DNA of 64,000 bases from Deinobacterium chartae (GCF_014202645.1 NZ_JACHHG010000003.1:1-64000), one strand, 5' to 3'; positions 33,122 to 42,727 are shown, counted from the first letter of the stretch. Made by a program: numbers and translations. The notes: generated from the sequence alone by a model not told the origin.

Positions 33122-36097
33122 TTACTGCACGGTGACGTTGAGGGTTTCGCCGGCGAACTTGTCGCCAGTGACGTTGACGATCAGGCGCAGCTTGGTGTAC
33201 TTGGTCGCGCCGTAGGTGTAGAACGCGGTCACCAGGTTGGTACCGGGGACGGTGTTGTCCGGCTGGAAGTCGGCGTTCAGGTCCACCCAGACGTTGCTGC
33301 CCGCGGTCTGGCCCTGCAGGGTGTAGGTGTTGGCCACATCCGAGTCGGTGCTCTCGCTCAGGAAGGTCGGCGCGTTGACCGAGAAGTCCAGGGCGATGGT
33401 GTCACCGGCGGTGTAGGGCCCAGCCAGGATTTCGGGCGAGACCAGGTTCTTGATGGTCGCCAGGGTTTCGGCCTCCTCGGTGTACGAGTACATGCCGAAG
33501 GTGTCGGTGACGAGGGCGCCCACGGCCGCGACACCGTGCTCGAGGTTCTTGTAGCTGGTGTTGACGCGGTAGAAGTTCGAGGAGGTCTCGGTCGCCTTCA
33601 GGTTGAGCCAGGGGGTGGCGGGACGATCGTTGCCGGCGCCGCTGGCATCAACGATGCCGACCCACTGCAGTGCGCGGCCGTTAGCCAGGTTCTGGCCCTT
33701 CGCGAAGATGGTCGGGTCGAGCTCGCGGTCGGGGTAGCTGTAGCCTGCGTTACCGCCGGTGAGGGTGCGGTTGGTCAGGTAGGCCACGATCTGAGCCCAG
33801 GCGTTCGGATCAAGCTGGCGGTAGAAGCCGACCGAGTTGATCTGCGCGCCGCTGCCCGCGCGGGTGGTAGTACCCAGGACCGACAGTTCGGCGTTGAAGC
33901 GGCCTTCCGGATCGCCCGCGATGGGGGTGCTGCTGATGGTGTCGAAGCGGTGGCGATCGTACTGGGTGGGAGTAACGTAGTCCGACGGGCCGTTGTAGGC
34001 GTAGACGTCCCACGCGCCGAACAGCGGCACCCGGTTGTTGAAGGGGGTCGGGTCCAGGCTGGGGTGGGGGTCGACGGTGACGGTGCGGCCCGCCAGCGTA
34101 GCGTTACCGGCGCAGTCCACGGCCAGCTGGTGCAGGTTCATGTTGCGGTTGCCGCCGGCGGTGGGCAGCATGGCGCGCCACAGGCCGCTGGTGCCCTTGG
34201 CAAACTCGACCGGAGCGCCCACGAAGCCCTCTGCGCGGCTGCGGCTGCCGTCGGTGGTGGTGTGGTCGTTCCACAGCAGCGCGGTGCGCGCCAGGTCGAG
34301 GCCCGAGCCTTCTTCGACCACGTTGACGTTCACGTTGACCTGCGAGCCACTGCTGACGACCTGGCCGGGAGCCGGGGACGAGAAGTTGGCTTCAGGATCG
34401 GTGTTGTCGATCTGGACCTGGCCCAGGACGGTTACCTGGGCGGGGTTGCCCAGCAGGTCGGTACCGTTGTAGCGGATGTCGTGGCTACCGTCACCGATGG
34501 TGTTGGAGTCAACTGCCTGCGGGACGCCCAGACCCAGCGCGCTGACCCGGATCAGACGGCCGTCCTCGGTGATGTTGTTCGGATCGAAGTTGATCAGCGG
34601 GCTCGAGAGGCTGCCGACGCTGATCACGTTGTTGGCGTTGGGCAGCGGCGGAATGCCGGCAAACTGAGCGAAGCCGACGCCGCCGTCCACCGCGCTGGCT
34701 TCCTCGATCTGGAACCAGTCGGAGATGACCTCGTTCGGGCGGCAGGAAGCAAAGGGGAACACGCTGTCGTCCAGCAGGCTGGCGACTGCGGTCGGGCCCA
34801 CGTTGTCGAACGACACCCGCTCAAAGTAGGTGCTGGCCGTCTCGTTGCCCATCTGGTCGCGGATGACCGAGTAGATGTAGTAGGTAGCGCCTTCGGGCTC
34901 GTTCTTCGAGTCGTACTGAGCGGCGTAGCGATTCTCGGTGCCCGAGGCGTTCACGCGCTTGGTCTTGTCGGCGGCGGCGTTGGCCTTGATGGCCGCGACA
35001 CGGTCACCGAACTCGGGGATCTTGGCCTGGTTGGCGGCAGGCACGAAGTAGTAGGCGATGCTCTCGACGCCGGAGGGCAGCGGACCCGCCTGGTCGTCGA
35101 GGTCCACGTTCTCGGTGTACAGCTCGATCAGACCGCGGGCCCAGTTGTTGTCTTCGGTCTGGCCGACATTGTACTTAACCAGACCCTTGTTGCCCTCGGT
35201 CACGCCCACGAAGGCGTGGTCGGCGGCCTGGGCACCGGTGTTGTCGATGATGAAGGGCACGGCGTTGGTGGCCATCTGGTCGCCGGCGTAGGACGCGCGG
35301 GTAACGAACCACAGCACCTGGCCCTGCTTGCCGTCGTACTTGGTGGTGTCGAACTGGAAGGTGCTGTTTACAGGGCCCTGGTGAATGCGCTCCATGGCGC
35401 CGAACTCGAGGTTTTCGGCCTGGGTGGAGTTGCCTACGAACACTTCGATGCTGGTCGCGCCGGCGGCGGCACCGAAGGTCATGTTGACCTTGCCCTTGAG
35501 GTAGGTGATGGGCTCGTAACGGCCTTCACCGCCCTGGGCTTCGGTCAGCAGCTGGGGAATCAGGCGGTAGCCGCCGGTGGCGGTAGCGTCGAAGTTGGCC
35601 GGGTCAACCTTGGGGGCAAAGTTGATGGTGCCGCCGCGCACGCTGGTGGTGCGGTTCAGGTTGATCTGAACCTTGCTGGTGATGGTCTGGTCACCCTTCT
35701 TGCCCTGCACGACCAGGGTCACCGGGCCGTTGGCACGGTCACCGAACTCGACCGCGCAGGTGCCCTCGGTGCCGCTGCTGGTTACCGGGGTCAGGGTGCC
35801 GCCGTCAATACCGCACACGACGTCGGTCACGCCACCCTCGAGGCGGTAGCTGATCACGACCGCGTTGGTGGTGACGGTCTGCCCGTTGCCGGGGCTGATG
35901 ATCGAGATGCCCGGGTTCACCGGAGTGTCAGTGGTGCTACCGGGGTTGGTGGTGGTACCGGGGTTGGTGGTGCTGGGGTTGGTGGTGCTGGGGTTGGTGG
36001 TGCTGGGGTTGGTGGTGCTGCCGCCCGGGTTGTTCTGACCGCAGGCCGCCAGAACCAGGGCGCCAGTCACGAGCAATAAACCTAACTTCTTATTCAT
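33122..36097 (-). CDS. Large secreted lipoprotein B, paralog of the gene at 29455
   Basis: A 991-residue predicted lipoprotein: lipobox VLAAC (Cys 19), GQNNPGG, then a Thr/Asn/Pro/Ser linker (TTNPS repeats) and Ig-like modules (ISIISPGNGQTVTTNAV). It aligns by eye with lipoprotein A along most of its length (YLKGKV, DNNWARG, IDNTDPEANF, WNDHT, LAVDCAGNATLAGR, VDPHPS, DTFGMYSYTEE) but carries about 90 extra C-terminal residues and is more GC-rich. No enzyme motif. SD ACAGGAGGAATGA precedes ATG. Its own consensus promoter is at 36250-36278. Probably surface-exposed. Confidence 0.82.
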   Translation of the reverse strand: MNKKLGLLLVTGALVLAACGQNNPGGSTTNPSTTNPSTTNPSTTNPGTTTNPGSTTDTPVNPGISIISPGNGQTVTTNAVVISYRLEGGVTDVVCGIDGGTLTPVTSSGTEGTCAVEFGDRANGPVTLVVQGKKGDQTITSKVQINLNRTTSVRGGTINFAPKVDPANFDATATGGYRLIPQLLTEAQGGEGRYEPITYLKGKVNMTFGAAAGATSIEVFVGNSTQAENLEFGAMERIHQGPVNSTFQFDTTKYDGKQGQVLWFVTRASYAGDQMATNAVPFIIDNTGAQAADHAFVGVTEGNKGLVKYNVGQTEDNNWARGLIELYTENVDLDDQAGPLPSGVESIAYYFVPAANQAKIPEFGDRVAAIKANAAADKTKRVNASGTENRYAAQYDSKNEPEGATYYIYSVIRDQMGNETASTYFERVSFDNVGPTAVASLLDDSVFPFASCRPNEVISDWFQIEEASAVDGGVGFAQFAGIPPLPNANNVISVGSLSSPLINFDPNNITEDGRLIRVSALGLGVPQAVDSNTIGDGSHDIRYNGTDLLGNPAQVTVLGQVQIDNTDPEANFSSPAPGQVVSSGSQVNVNVNVVEEGSGLDLARTALLWNDHTTTDGSRSRAEGFVGAPVEFAKGTSGLWRAMLPTAGGNRNMNLHQLAVDCAGNATLAGRTVTVDPHPSLDPTPFNNRVPLFGAWDVYAYNGPSDYVTPTQYDRHRFDTISSTPIAGDPEGRFNAELSVLGTTTRAGSGAQINSVGFYRQLDPNAWAQIVAYLTNRTLTGGNAGYSYPDRELDPTIFAKGQNLANGRALQWVGIVDASGAGNDRPATPWLNLKATETSSNFYRVNTSYKNLEHGVAAVGALVTDTFGMYSYTEEAETLATIKNLVSPEILAGPYTAGDTIALDFSVNAPTFLSESTDSDVANTYTLQGQTAGSNVWVDLNADFQPDNTVPGTNLVTAFYTYGATKYTKLRLIVNVTGDKFAGETLNVTVQ
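35935..36015. repeat. Short tandem repeat encoding TTNPS/TTNPG linker of lipoprotein B
   Basis: Units of 15 bp (GTGCTGGGGTTGGTG and variants) recur in tandem within the 5' end of the lipoprotein B gene, encoding a Thr-Asn-Pro-Ser linker. As in lipoprotein A, the unit length preserves the reading frame. Confidence 0.75.
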
Positions 36098-36552
36098 TCA
36101 TTCCTCCTGTGGAATGGGGTGAGCGACTCAGGGAAATATGCCGAATGGGGAAGTACCGCTGGGCTCAAACACACCTCTCTAACTTCTCATTTATCTCGGT
36201 TTACCGTTGTGGCTTCGAGTTTTCTTTGAAAGATGTGAAGCCTGCTAGGAGTATACGAATGGTCATGGTTGGTGTCAACCTTCGACCAGCCGTTATTGCT
36301 GAATAAATCGGCCTATAGACGTTTTTTGGGTAACATTCCCGGGCAGAGTAGCGATAGAGAATTTGTCGGTCTGGTCGCCTGTTTTGAGGGAGGCGGCTAC
36401 GGCCTTACCGATGAGCAATCTAAGCTTCTCATGTTCTCTCATTATTAACAGAAGTCAATAACGTTAAGGATGTATTAAAGAAAAAATGAGTACAACGTCA
36501 GCTTAAGGCTTGCCAAAAAATTTGCGGGTAACAGTTAAGAGTTATGCGTAGC
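36098..36552. other. AT-rich gene-free stretch: promoter and leader of lipoprotein B
   Basis: About 455 bp without a credible gene. It contains the lipoprotein B leader (about 145 nt), the promoter at 36250-36278 and, from 36300 to 36550, AT-rich sequence of low coding character in which I see neither repeats nor RNA genes. Confidence 0.6.
36250..36278 (-). promoter_or_regulatory. Consensus sigma-70 promoter of lipoprotein B
   Basis: Minus strand: TTGACA (36278-36273), 17-bp spacer, TATACT (36255-36250). Same boxes and spacing as the lipoprotein A promoter, although the spacer sequences differ. The leader to the ATG at 36097 would be about 145 nt. Confidence 0.85.
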
Positions 36553-36594
36553 AAAGAAGAGCCGGACACCCCTAGGGGTGTCCGGCTCTTCTTT
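36553..36594. terminator. Perfect 42-bp palindromic terminator of the SLH/collagen-like gene
   Basis: Two 21-bp perfect inverted arms (36553-36573 and 36574-36594) with no spacer; in RNA the central CTAG forms the loop. A/T runs at both ends allow bidirectional termination. It lies just after the stop at 36608. Confidence 0.9.
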
Positions 36595-36607
36595 GGTGGA
36601 GTGGGCG

Positions 36608-37669
36608 TTAGAAGCGAACTTGCAGGCCCACCGCAATCGAGTTCAGGTTGGAGTTGTCGTTGAAGTAGTAGTGTTGACGGCCCTCGGCGAAGATCGCGAA
36701 GTTATCGAGGAAGCGCACGTCCACACCGAGCAGCCCCTCGCCGAACGGCTGGGAGATGCTGAAGTTGTAACCGCCGCCAACGCCCACGTAGCCGTCTACG
36801 ATGCCCAGGGTCGTACGGAAAGTCCCAACGGCCGACACCGAGTTGCCCGGAGTGGTGCCGTTGATGGCGATGTCACCGCTGAGGCGCAGACCGAAGTTGC
36901 CGATCAGGCTGTCATTGCCCACGATGATGCGCGCCATCAGGCCCTGGCTGGGGTTGTTGATGCCGTACACCGAAGCGCCAAAGTAGAAGGTCGTGGGCGG
37001 AACCGCAGCGGTCAGGTCACGACCGGCGGGACCTTCAGGACCCTGCGGACCCATGGGGCCTTGCGGGCCTTCGGGGCCCTGCGGACCGGCGGGGCCTTCA
37101 GGACCCTGCGGGCCGGCAGGACCCTGCGGGCCCGCGGCGCCTTCGGGGCCCTGCGGACCGGCGGGGCCTTGCGGACCGGCAGGACCCTGCGGACCGGCGG
37201 GGCCTTCAGGACCCTGCGGACCCGTCGCGCCTGCGGTAGGGGTGCCAATCGAGTTTTGCAGTTGGGCCAACTGATCGCGCAGCTGAGCGATCTGCTGGTC
37301 CTGGGCGTCCACGCGCGAGCGCAGTTCGGCCAGGCCGTCGAGGGCTTCTTGCACGCCGCGCTGCAGGGTGGCGAGCTCCTCGGGGGTCAGGTTGGCCAGC
37401 GGGAACTGCTGGATGAAGCGGGCGAAGACCATCGCGACTTCCTGGCGGGTCGCGTACTTGGTCCAGTCGAAGCTGCCGTCCGGGTAGCCGACGAACAGTC
37501 CCTTGGAGACGACCAGCTCGATGGCGGCGCGGGCATACGCGCCGCTGGTTTCCGAAACCGCGCGGTTGACGACTGCAGGCGGCTGCGGAACTGCGACCGG
37601 TGGGTTGTTCTGGGCCAACGCAGCAGAAGAAACGAGTGCCAGAGCAAGAGTCAGTACCGTTTTATTCAT
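36608..37669 (-). CDS. SLH domain, coiled coil, collagen-like stalk and beta-barrel envelope protein
   Basis: A 353-residue secreted protein. Signal peptide 1-19 (cleavage after SSAALA). One SLH-like domain at about 40-88 ([33 protein letters not shown]). A heptad coiled coil at about 95-140. Twenty-two to twenty-three uninterrupted collagen-type Gly-X-Y triplets at 150-218 (GPQGPEGPA pattern). Then about 125 residues of amphipathic beta strands ending in aromatic QVRF, typical of an outer-membrane barrel. SLH plus barrel is the usual Deinococcus-Thermus layout that ties outer membrane to cell wall; the collagen insert is unusual. SD GAGGTGAAAC precedes ATG. Confidence 0.88.
   Translation of the reverse strand: MNKTVLTLALALVSSAALAQNNPPVAVPQPPAVVNRAVSETSGAYARAAIELVVSKGLFVGYPDGSFDWTKYATRQEVAMVFARFIQQFPLANLTPEELATLQRGVQEALDGLAELRSRVDAQDQQIAQLRDQLAQLQNSIGTPTAGATGPQGPEGPAGPQGPAGPQGPAGPQGPEGAAGPQGPAGPQGPEGPAGPQGPEGPQGPMGPQGPEGPAGRDLTAAVPPTTFYFGASVYGINNPSQGLMARIIVGNDSLIGNFGLRLSGDIAINGTTPGNSVSAVGTFRTTLGIVDGYVGVGGGYNFSISQPFGEGLLGVDVRFLDNFAIFAEGRQHYYFNDNSNLNSIAVGLQVRF
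37048..37220. repeat. GC-rich 9-/18-bp repeats encoding the collagen-like triplets
   Basis: Repeats of the type GGACCCTGCGGACCGGCG recur in the middle of the SLH gene and encode [12 protein letters not shown] units. They keep frame and could vary in number between strains. Confidence 0.8.
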
Positions 37670-37894
37670 GTTTCACCTCGTCCTCTCACTGTACGAGAAG
37701 CTGGCGGTCACATTACCGCTCATTAACCATACATTAAAAGGGTTCGAAAGTAGAAATTTATGCGCCAGGAGCATTACTAGAAAATTATTTTATAAACAGC
37801 ACATCGTACTAATCTGGTAGGCGTTTCATTTTCATGCGTCCTGGCCGCGAGGGTGCCGCTTAACAGCGGTAGCGCATCCTGTAAGCTGTTAAGG

Positions 37895-39415
37895 ATGTCC
37901 GAAGACACCTCCTTGCTGCACGAACAGACCCGTGCCCGCCTCCATAACCAACAGCAGCTGGCCGACCGCGGCTACCCCACGCACCCCTACAGCTACCCCA
38001 AAACCCACCATGCCGCAGACATCGTGCAAGCCCATCCCGACCTCGAGCCGGGCTCGGAGTGGACCGGGGAAACCGTGGCCCTGGCGGGTCGCGTCATCAC
38101 CCTGCGCGACATGGGCAAGGCTGCCTTTGCTGACCTGCAAGACGAATCCGGCCGCATCCAGCTGTTTTTCCGCAAGAACGACCTCGAGAACTATGCGGAT
38201 CTCAAGCTGATCGACCTGGGCGACCTGCTGGGGGTTACCGGCTACCCCTTTGTCACCAAGACCGGGCAGCTCACCATTCACGTCACCTCGTGGACGCCGC
38301 TGGTCAAGAGCTTGCACCCGCTGCCCGACAAGTACCACGGCCTGCGCGACCAGGAAACCCGCTACCGCCAGCGCTACTTGGACCTGATCACCAATGCGGA
38401 TACCCGCCAGACCTTCCAGGCCCGCTCCAGGGTGCTGCGGGTCATCCGCACCTTCCTCGACGGCCTCGGCTTCATGGAAGTCGAGGGGCCCACGCTGCAG
38501 GCCATCGCGGGCGGCACCGAGGCGCGCCCGTTCGTAACGCACCACAACGCCCTCGACTACGACTTCTACCTGCGCATCGCCCTCGAGTTGCACCTCAAGC
38601 GGTTGCTGGTGGGCGGTTTTGAGAAGGTCTACGAGATCGGCCGGGTGTACCGCAACGAGGGTATCGACCTCACGCACAACCCCGAGTTCACCATGCTCGA
38701 GCTGTACTGGGCCTACGTGGACTACGAGGCGATCATGCAGCTGGTCGAGGACCTGTTCAGCACCCTGGCCCTCGAGGTCAAGGGCTCCACGACCTTCGAG
38801 TACGCCGGTCAGACGCTGGACTTCTCCGCACCGTTCGCCCGCATCGACTACGTGGATTCGCTGCGCGAGAAGGTGCCGGGCCTGGACTTTGACCCGCTCG
38901 ACCTCGCCCGCCTGCGCGCCTTCTGCGACGAGCGCTACCCGCAGTGGAAGACCGTGCCCGACTACAAGCTGCTCGACAAGCTGTTCGGGGAGTACGTCGA
39001 GCCGGGCCTGATCAACCCCACCTTCGTGATGAACCACCCGCTGGCAATCTCGCCGCTCGCCAAAAAGCACCGCTCGAGGGAAGGTGTGGCCGAGCGCTTC
39101 GAGCTGTTCGGCATGGGTTTCGAGCTGGCCAACGCCTTCAGTGAACTCAACGACGCGCTCGACCAGCGCCGCCGCTTCGAGGCGCAGAGCGAGCGCCGCG
39201 CAGCCGGTGACGACGAGGCGCACGAGCAGGACGAGGATTTCCTGACCGCCCTCGAGTACGGTATGCCCCCGGCGGGCGGCCTGGGCATCGGTATCGACCG
39301 CCTGGTGATGCTGCTGACCGACAAGCAGAGCATCCGCGACGTGCTGCTGTTCCCGCTGATGCGCCCCATTCACCCCGGTGCGGCTCCGCTCGACGCCAGC
39401 GCGGACGACAAGTAA
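37895..39415 (+). CDS. lysS: Lysyl-tRNA synthetase, class II
   Basis: Charges tRNA-Lys. The 506-residue class II enzyme has the N-terminal OB-fold ([31 protein letters not shown]), motif 1 around [15 protein letters not shown], motif 2 ([22 protein letters not shown]) quoted in part as [11 protein letters not shown], and motif 3 [17 protein letters not shown] 37895 is preferred to an upstream in-frame codon because a TAAGCT -10 box lies seven bases before it; AAGG immediately precedes it. A strong hairpin follows. Confidence 0.96.
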   Translation: MSEDTSLLHEQTRARLHNQQQLADRGYPTHPYSYPKTHHAADIVQAHPDLEPGSEWTGETVALAGRVITLRDMGKAAFADLQDESGRIQLFFRKNDLENYADLKLIDLGDLLGVTGYPFVTKTGQLTIHVTSWTPLVKSLHPLPDKYHGLRDQETRYRQRYLDLITNADTRQTFQARSRVLRVIRTFLDGLGFMEVEGPTLQAIAGGTEARPFVTHHNALDYDFYLRIALELHLKRLLVGGFEKVYEIGRVYRNEGIDLTHNPEFTMLELYWAYVDYEAIMQLVEDLFSTLALEVKGSTTFEYAGQTLDFSAPFARIDYVDSLREKVPGLDFDPLDLARLRAFCDERYPQWKTVPDYKLLDKLFGEYVEPGLINPTFVMNHPLAISPLAKKHRSREGVAERFELFGMGFELANAFSELNDALDQRRRFEAQSERRAAGDDEAHEQDEDFLTALEYGMPPAGGLGIGIDRLVMLLTDKQSIRDVLLFPLMRPIHPGAAPLDASADDK

Positions 39416-39420
39416 ACCAC

Positions 39421-39465
39421 GCGGCGGGGGCCTGCGGGTGGCGTTCACCCGCAGGCCCCCGCCGC
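39421..39465. terminator. Strong bidirectional terminator between lysS and the 183-aa gene
   Basis: A perfect 20-bp GC-rich stem (39421-39440 with 39446-39465) with a GCGTT loop, between convergent genes, followed rightward by GTTTATTT. Confidence 0.9.
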
Positions 39466-39473
39466 TGAAGCGT

Positions 39474-40025
39474 TTATTTCAGCAAGTCGATGGCCGCCCC
39501 GTCTTCGGTTACGAAGCGCACGGTGCCCACGCCGGGAACGAAGTACGAATGCACCACGCTCGAGCCGCCGCTGGCGGTCTGGACCTCGGTGCGGATCACC
39601 AGCGCGTTGAAGCGGCCCGCCGCGAGCTCGAGGCCCTCTTGACCGACCACCCGCGCGCTGAGCTGCACCGTGTCCTTGCCGCTGCGCGCCGCCGAACTCC
39701 AGCTGGTGCCGGGGGCCAGCGGTGCGGCCGGGTAGACCATCAGCGGCCGGTCGTACCACGTGAGCTTGCCGTTGGTGGTGCTGCCGCGCAGGTACACGCC
39801 GTTCGAGGCAAACTCGAGGTAGTCCTCGGAGACCAGTTTGCCGTTTACGGTGTGTTGCAGCGTCATCACCCGGGTGTTGCGGATGGTCTTGAAGCCCACG
39901 AAAGCCTGGACCTCACCGCTCGAGTAACGCCAGACCTTGCCGGGCGTGCTGGGGTAATATCCCCCGGGTTGGGCGAACGCCGCACCGCTCAGGCTCAAGG
40001 CCAGCCACAGCACGACCTGCTTCAC
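39474..40025 (-). CDS. Secreted protein of unknown function
   Basis: A 183-residue protein: signal peptide 1-19 (LSLSGAAFA cleavage), then a beta-rich domain ([65 protein letters not shown]). The repeated pairing of short strands resembles lipocalin/barrel-like periplasmic proteins, but I do not recognise the family. The ATG overlaps the proC stop (ATGA), so it is translated with proC although the functions look unrelated. Confidence 0.72.
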   Translation of the reverse strand: MKQVVLWLALSLSGAAFAQPGGYYPSTPGKVWRYSSGEVQAFVGFKTIRNTRVMTLQHTVNGKLVSEDYLEFASNGVYLRGSTTNGKLTWYDRPLMVYPAAPLAPGTSWSSAARSGKDTVQLSARVVGQEGLELAAGRFNALVIRTEVQTASGGSSVVHSYFVPGVGTVRFVTEDGAAIDLLK

Positions 40026-40813
40026 TCGTCGTCCTTGCCCAGTTCGGCGCCCCGGCGCGTCGCGGCGATCACTGCCTGGATCACCGCCGAGCGGAAAGCG
40101 CCCGCTTCCAGAGCCTCGATGCCCGCGATGGTGGTGCCCCCCGGGCTGGCCACCTCGTCCTTGAGCACTCCCGGGTGCGGCTTGTCGAGCAGCAGTTCGC
40201 CGGTCGCAATCAGCGCCTTGGCCGCCAGTTCGTTCGCCAGCGGGCGTGACAGGCCCATGCGCACCGCGCCGTCGGCCAGTGCCTCGGCGAACACGGCCGC
40301 GTAAGCCGGGCCCGAACCGCTCATGCCGGTAAAGGTGTTAAACAGATGCTCGGGCAGGTCGTACACGTCGCCTACCGCCTGAAAGATGGCGCGCCCAAAA
40401 TCGTAATCGCCGTTGTCCATGGCTTCGCGCGGCGCGGTAATGGCGGTAGATGCCCGCCCGATGGTGGCTGCGAGGTTGGGCATGGCACGCACCACGCGCT
40501 TGGTGCCCAGGCGGCGCGCGAGCAGCCCGGTCGAGATGCCCGCCATGGTCGAGAGGTAACCGACGTTCGGGCGGGCCAGTTCTCCGGCGACGGTCATGAA
40601 CTGGCGCGGTTGCAGGCACAGGGCCACCCGCTCGGCCTGGCCCAGTTCGGCGAGCGACAGGGGACGCACGCTGTGCTTCTCGGCCAGGGCAGCCTGACGC
40701 ACCGCGTTATGCTCAAAAATACCGACTTCGTGGGGTTGAAGAATGCCGCGGCGCAGCACGCCCTCGAGCAGGGCGAGGCCCATCTTGCCGACGCCGACGA
40801 TCGCGAGTTTCAT
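40022..40813 (-). CDS. proC: Pyrroline-5-carboxylate reductase
   Basis: Last step of proline synthesis: reduces pyrroline-5-carboxylate with NADPH. The 263-residue protein has the Rossmann motif [27 protein letters not shown] (shifted from the usual VKPQ), [15 protein letters not shown], the dimer-domain signature [22 protein letters not shown] and [21 protein letters not shown] 40813 is chosen over an upstream codon since TATACT (40820-40825) ends six bases before it. It is transcribed divergently from pheA. Confidence 0.95.
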   Translation of the reverse strand: MKLAIVGVGKMGLALLEGVLRRGILQPHEVGIFEHNAVRQAALAEKHSVRPLSLAELGQAERVALCLQPRQFMTVAGELARPNVGYLSTMAGISTGLLARRLGTKRVVRAMPNLAATIGRASTAITAPREAMDNGDYDFGRAIFQAVGDVYDLPEHLFNTFTGMSGSGPAYAAVFAEALADGAVRMGLSRPLANELAAKALIATGELLLDKPHPGVLKDEVASPGGTTIAGIEALEAGAFRSAVIQAVIAATRRGAELGKDDE

Positions 40814-40819
40814 GGACAC

Positions 40820-40825
40820 AGTATA
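40820..40825 (-). promoter_or_regulatory. -10 box (TATACT) of proC, leaderless arrangement
   Basis: TATACT on the minus strand, six bases before the proC ATG; no SD. It shares the 116-bp divergent region with the pheA -10 box. Confidence 0.6.
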
Positions 40826-40917
40826 TAAGGGCACTCCTCGTATCCTGCCACGAATTTCTATACGCCCCTATGCGGGCCTGTCTAAGGGCCTGCTCGCTGC
40901 GTGCCCCCACCAGGTCC

Positions 40918-40923
40918 TACAAT
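40918..40923 (+). promoter_or_regulatory. -10 box (TACAAT) of pheA
   Basis: TACAAT six bases before the pheA ATG; the spacer CAAGAG offers little SD. Consistent with a leaderless mRNA. Confidence 0.55.
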
Positions 40924-40929
40924 CAAGAG

Positions 40930-41796
40930 ATGCAGGTGACGACCAAGACACGGGTGGCTTTCCAGGGAGTTCCGGGTGCTTACAGCGAAATCGCGGCATT
41001 GCGGGTCTTCGAGGGAAGCCTGGGTGGGGGAGACCTCGAGGTGCAGCCGCAGGGATACCCCAGCTTTCACGACGTCCTTGAGGCGGTGCGGACCGGCGAG
41101 TGCGAACGCGCAGCCCTGCCGATCGAAAATTCGCTGGCCGGCGGCGTGATCCCGGCGATGGACCTGCTGCTCGACAGCGACCTGCGCGTCATCGGTGAGG
41201 TGATGGTGCGCGTGCGTCACCAGTTGCTGGCCCTGCCCGGAACGCGCCTCGAGGACCTCGAGCGCGTGCACAGCCACCCGCAAGCGCTCGCGCAGTGCGC
41301 CGGTTTTCTGAAGCGCCACGGCCTGCAGCCGGTCCCGGCGTACGACACCGCCGGGTCAGCACAGGACCTGCTGAGCCTGAATGACCCGCACGCGGGCTGC
41401 ATCGCCTCGCGGCGCGCGGGCGAGCTGTACGGCCTCGAGGTGCTCGCTTCGGACATCGAAGACGAGGACTTCAACACCACCCGTTTTTTCGTGCTGTCGC
41501 GTGAACGCCTGCCCTTCCGCGAGGGCGTGCCGTACAAGACCTCGCTGGTCTTCGCGGTCGGGCACCACCCGGGCGACCTGGTCAGTGCGCTCGCGGTGTT
41601 CCGCGATCACGGCATCAACCTGAGCAAGATCGAGTCGCGCCCGCGCCGCAACCGGCCCTGGAGCTACCTGTTCTTCGTGGACCTCGAGGGGCACACCGAG
41701 CAGGCGAACGTGCGCGCCGCCATGTCCGAGCTGACCTCTACCGCCAGCATGGTGCGGGTGCTGGGCAGCTATCCCAGCGCCGAAATGCCCCTGTAA
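40930..41796 (+). CDS. pheA: Prephenate dehydratase with ACT domain
   Basis: Converts prephenate to phenylpyruvate for phenylalanine synthesis. The 288-residue monofunctional enzyme contains VAFQGVPGAYSEIAAL, ALPIENSLAGGVIPAMD, VHSHPQALAQCAGFL, YDTAGSAQDL and the catalytic NTTRFFVL. A C-terminal ACT domain (SLVFAVGHHPGDLVSALAVF, NLSKIESRPRRNRPW) provides feedback inhibition by phenylalanine. The ATG is selected by the leaderless -10 box; an upstream in-frame extension has no family character. Confidence 0.95.
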   Translation: MQVTTKTRVAFQGVPGAYSEIAALRVFEGSLGGGDLEVQPQGYPSFHDVLEAVRTGECERAALPIENSLAGGVIPAMDLLLDSDLRVIGEVMVRVRHQLLALPGTRLEDLERVHSHPQALAQCAGFLKRHGLQPVPAYDTAGSAQDLLSLNDPHAGCIASRRAGELYGLEVLASDIEDEDFNTTRFFVLSRERLPFREGVPYKTSLVFAVGHHPGDLVSALAVFRDHGINLSKIESRPRRNRPWSYLFFVDLEGHTEQANVRAAMSELTSTASMVRVLGSYPSAEMPL

Positions 41797-41861
41797 GCGG
41801 GGACCTGGCATCAGCCGCCTGGCGGAGGCCTGTGAACGGCCGACCACGCTATCCTCGGGGC

Positions 41862-42026
41862 ATGGCGAACCGGAACCGGCGCAGCAAACACAAAACGAAG
41901 CTCGAGACGGTTTCGGAAGGCCTCGAGGTGGCCGAGTACGCCGCAAAGCTGCTCGAATTGCTGTGGATGGTGATTTCCTGGCCGTTCCGGATCGTGTTCG
42001 CGTTGCTGCGTGGCCTGTTCGACTGA
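41862..42026 (+). CDS. Small basic membrane-associated protein, unknown function
   Basis: A 54-residue protein: a very basic N-terminus (MANRNRRSKHKTK), an amphipathic helix (VSEGLEVAEYAAKLLELL) and a hydrophobic C-terminal helix (WMVISWPFRIVFALLRGL). The basic start would sit on the inner face of the membrane. TATCCT lies six bases before ATG, matching the leaderless pattern and supporting that this short gene is real. No family recognised. Confidence 0.62.
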   Translation: MANRNRRSKHKTKLETVSEGLEVAEYAAKLLELLWMVISWPFRIVFALLRGLFD

Positions 42027-42037
42027 GCACGCGGAGG

Positions 42038-42727
42038 CTACAGATACAGCGGGCCGCTCGGGCACAGCTCGAACAGTGCGCAGTCACCGCAGCGCGGTCG
42101 GGGTGCCCTGCAGGTCTGGCGGCCATGCCGGATGGCCGAGACATGAAAGACGTAGCGTGCCTGCCAGCCCGCCTCGAGGTGCTCGGCGAACCAGCGCTCG
42201 GTGTGCACGGCACTCGCCGCGGCGGGTACCAGCTCGAGGCGCCTGGCGATGCGGTGAATGTGGGTGTCAACCGGCATGGCCGTCCGGCCCAGATCGAACA
42301 TCATTACGCAGCTCGCAGTTTTCATTCCCACGCCGGGCAGGTTCTCGAGGTAGGCACGCACCTCGGGGTCAGGCAGGTCGCGCAGGAAATCCAGGCTCAG
42401 TTCGCCCCGGTCAGCGGCGATCCGGCGCAGGGCCGACACGATATAACGCGCCTTGACCGCGCTCAGGCCGCCTCCGGCCTCGCGCAGCGCGGCGGCTACC
42501 GCACGTTCTCCGGCCTCGAGGGCGTCTTGCCACGTGGGAAAGCGCTCTAACAGGGCCGCGAACTGACGCCGGGTGATGGCGGCGGTGTTCTGCTGGCTGA
42601 GCAGGGTGGCAATCAGACCGCCCAGCGGATCGCGGGCGCTCAGGTCCTCGAGGGGCGGGGGAGCCACGCCGTAGGTCTCGGCGAGGCGCGCGGCGATCTC
42701 GGGCAGGCGGGCCTCGGGGCCCTTCAC
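42038..42727 (-). CDS. nth: Endonuclease III-like DNA glycosylase/AP lyase
   Basis: A base excision repair enzyme that removes oxidised pyrimidines and nicks AP sites. The 229-residue HhH-GPD protein has LIATLLSQQNT, the helix-hairpin-helix LPGVGMKTASCVM with the catalytic Lys, VDTHIHRIARRL with the catalytic Asp, and a C-terminal C-x6-C-x2-C-x5-C Fe-S cluster (CRAPRPRCGDCALFELC). Its ATG overlaps the stop of the Ig-like lipoprotein gene by ATGA. D. radiodurans is known to carry several EndoIII paralogs; this could be any of them. Confidence 0.92.
   Translation of the reverse strand: MKGPEARLPEIAARLAETYGVAPPPLEDLSARDPLGGLIATLLSQQNTAAITRRQFAALLERFPTWQDALEAGERAVAAALREAGGGLSAVKARYIVSALRRIAADRGELSLDFLRDLPDPEVRAYLENLPGVGMKTASCVMMFDLGRTAMPVDTHIHRIARRLELVPAAASAVHTERWFAEHLEAGWQARYVFHVSAIRHGRQTCRAPRPRCGDCALFELCPSGPLYL

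Noticed and set aside
33077-36079. A 1000-codon open frame on the + strand opposite lipoprotein B
   Set aside because: It is a shadow: no SD or promoter suits it, it contains no recognisable domain, and the minus-strand frame has a signal peptide, lipobox, SD, consensus promoter and a paralog.
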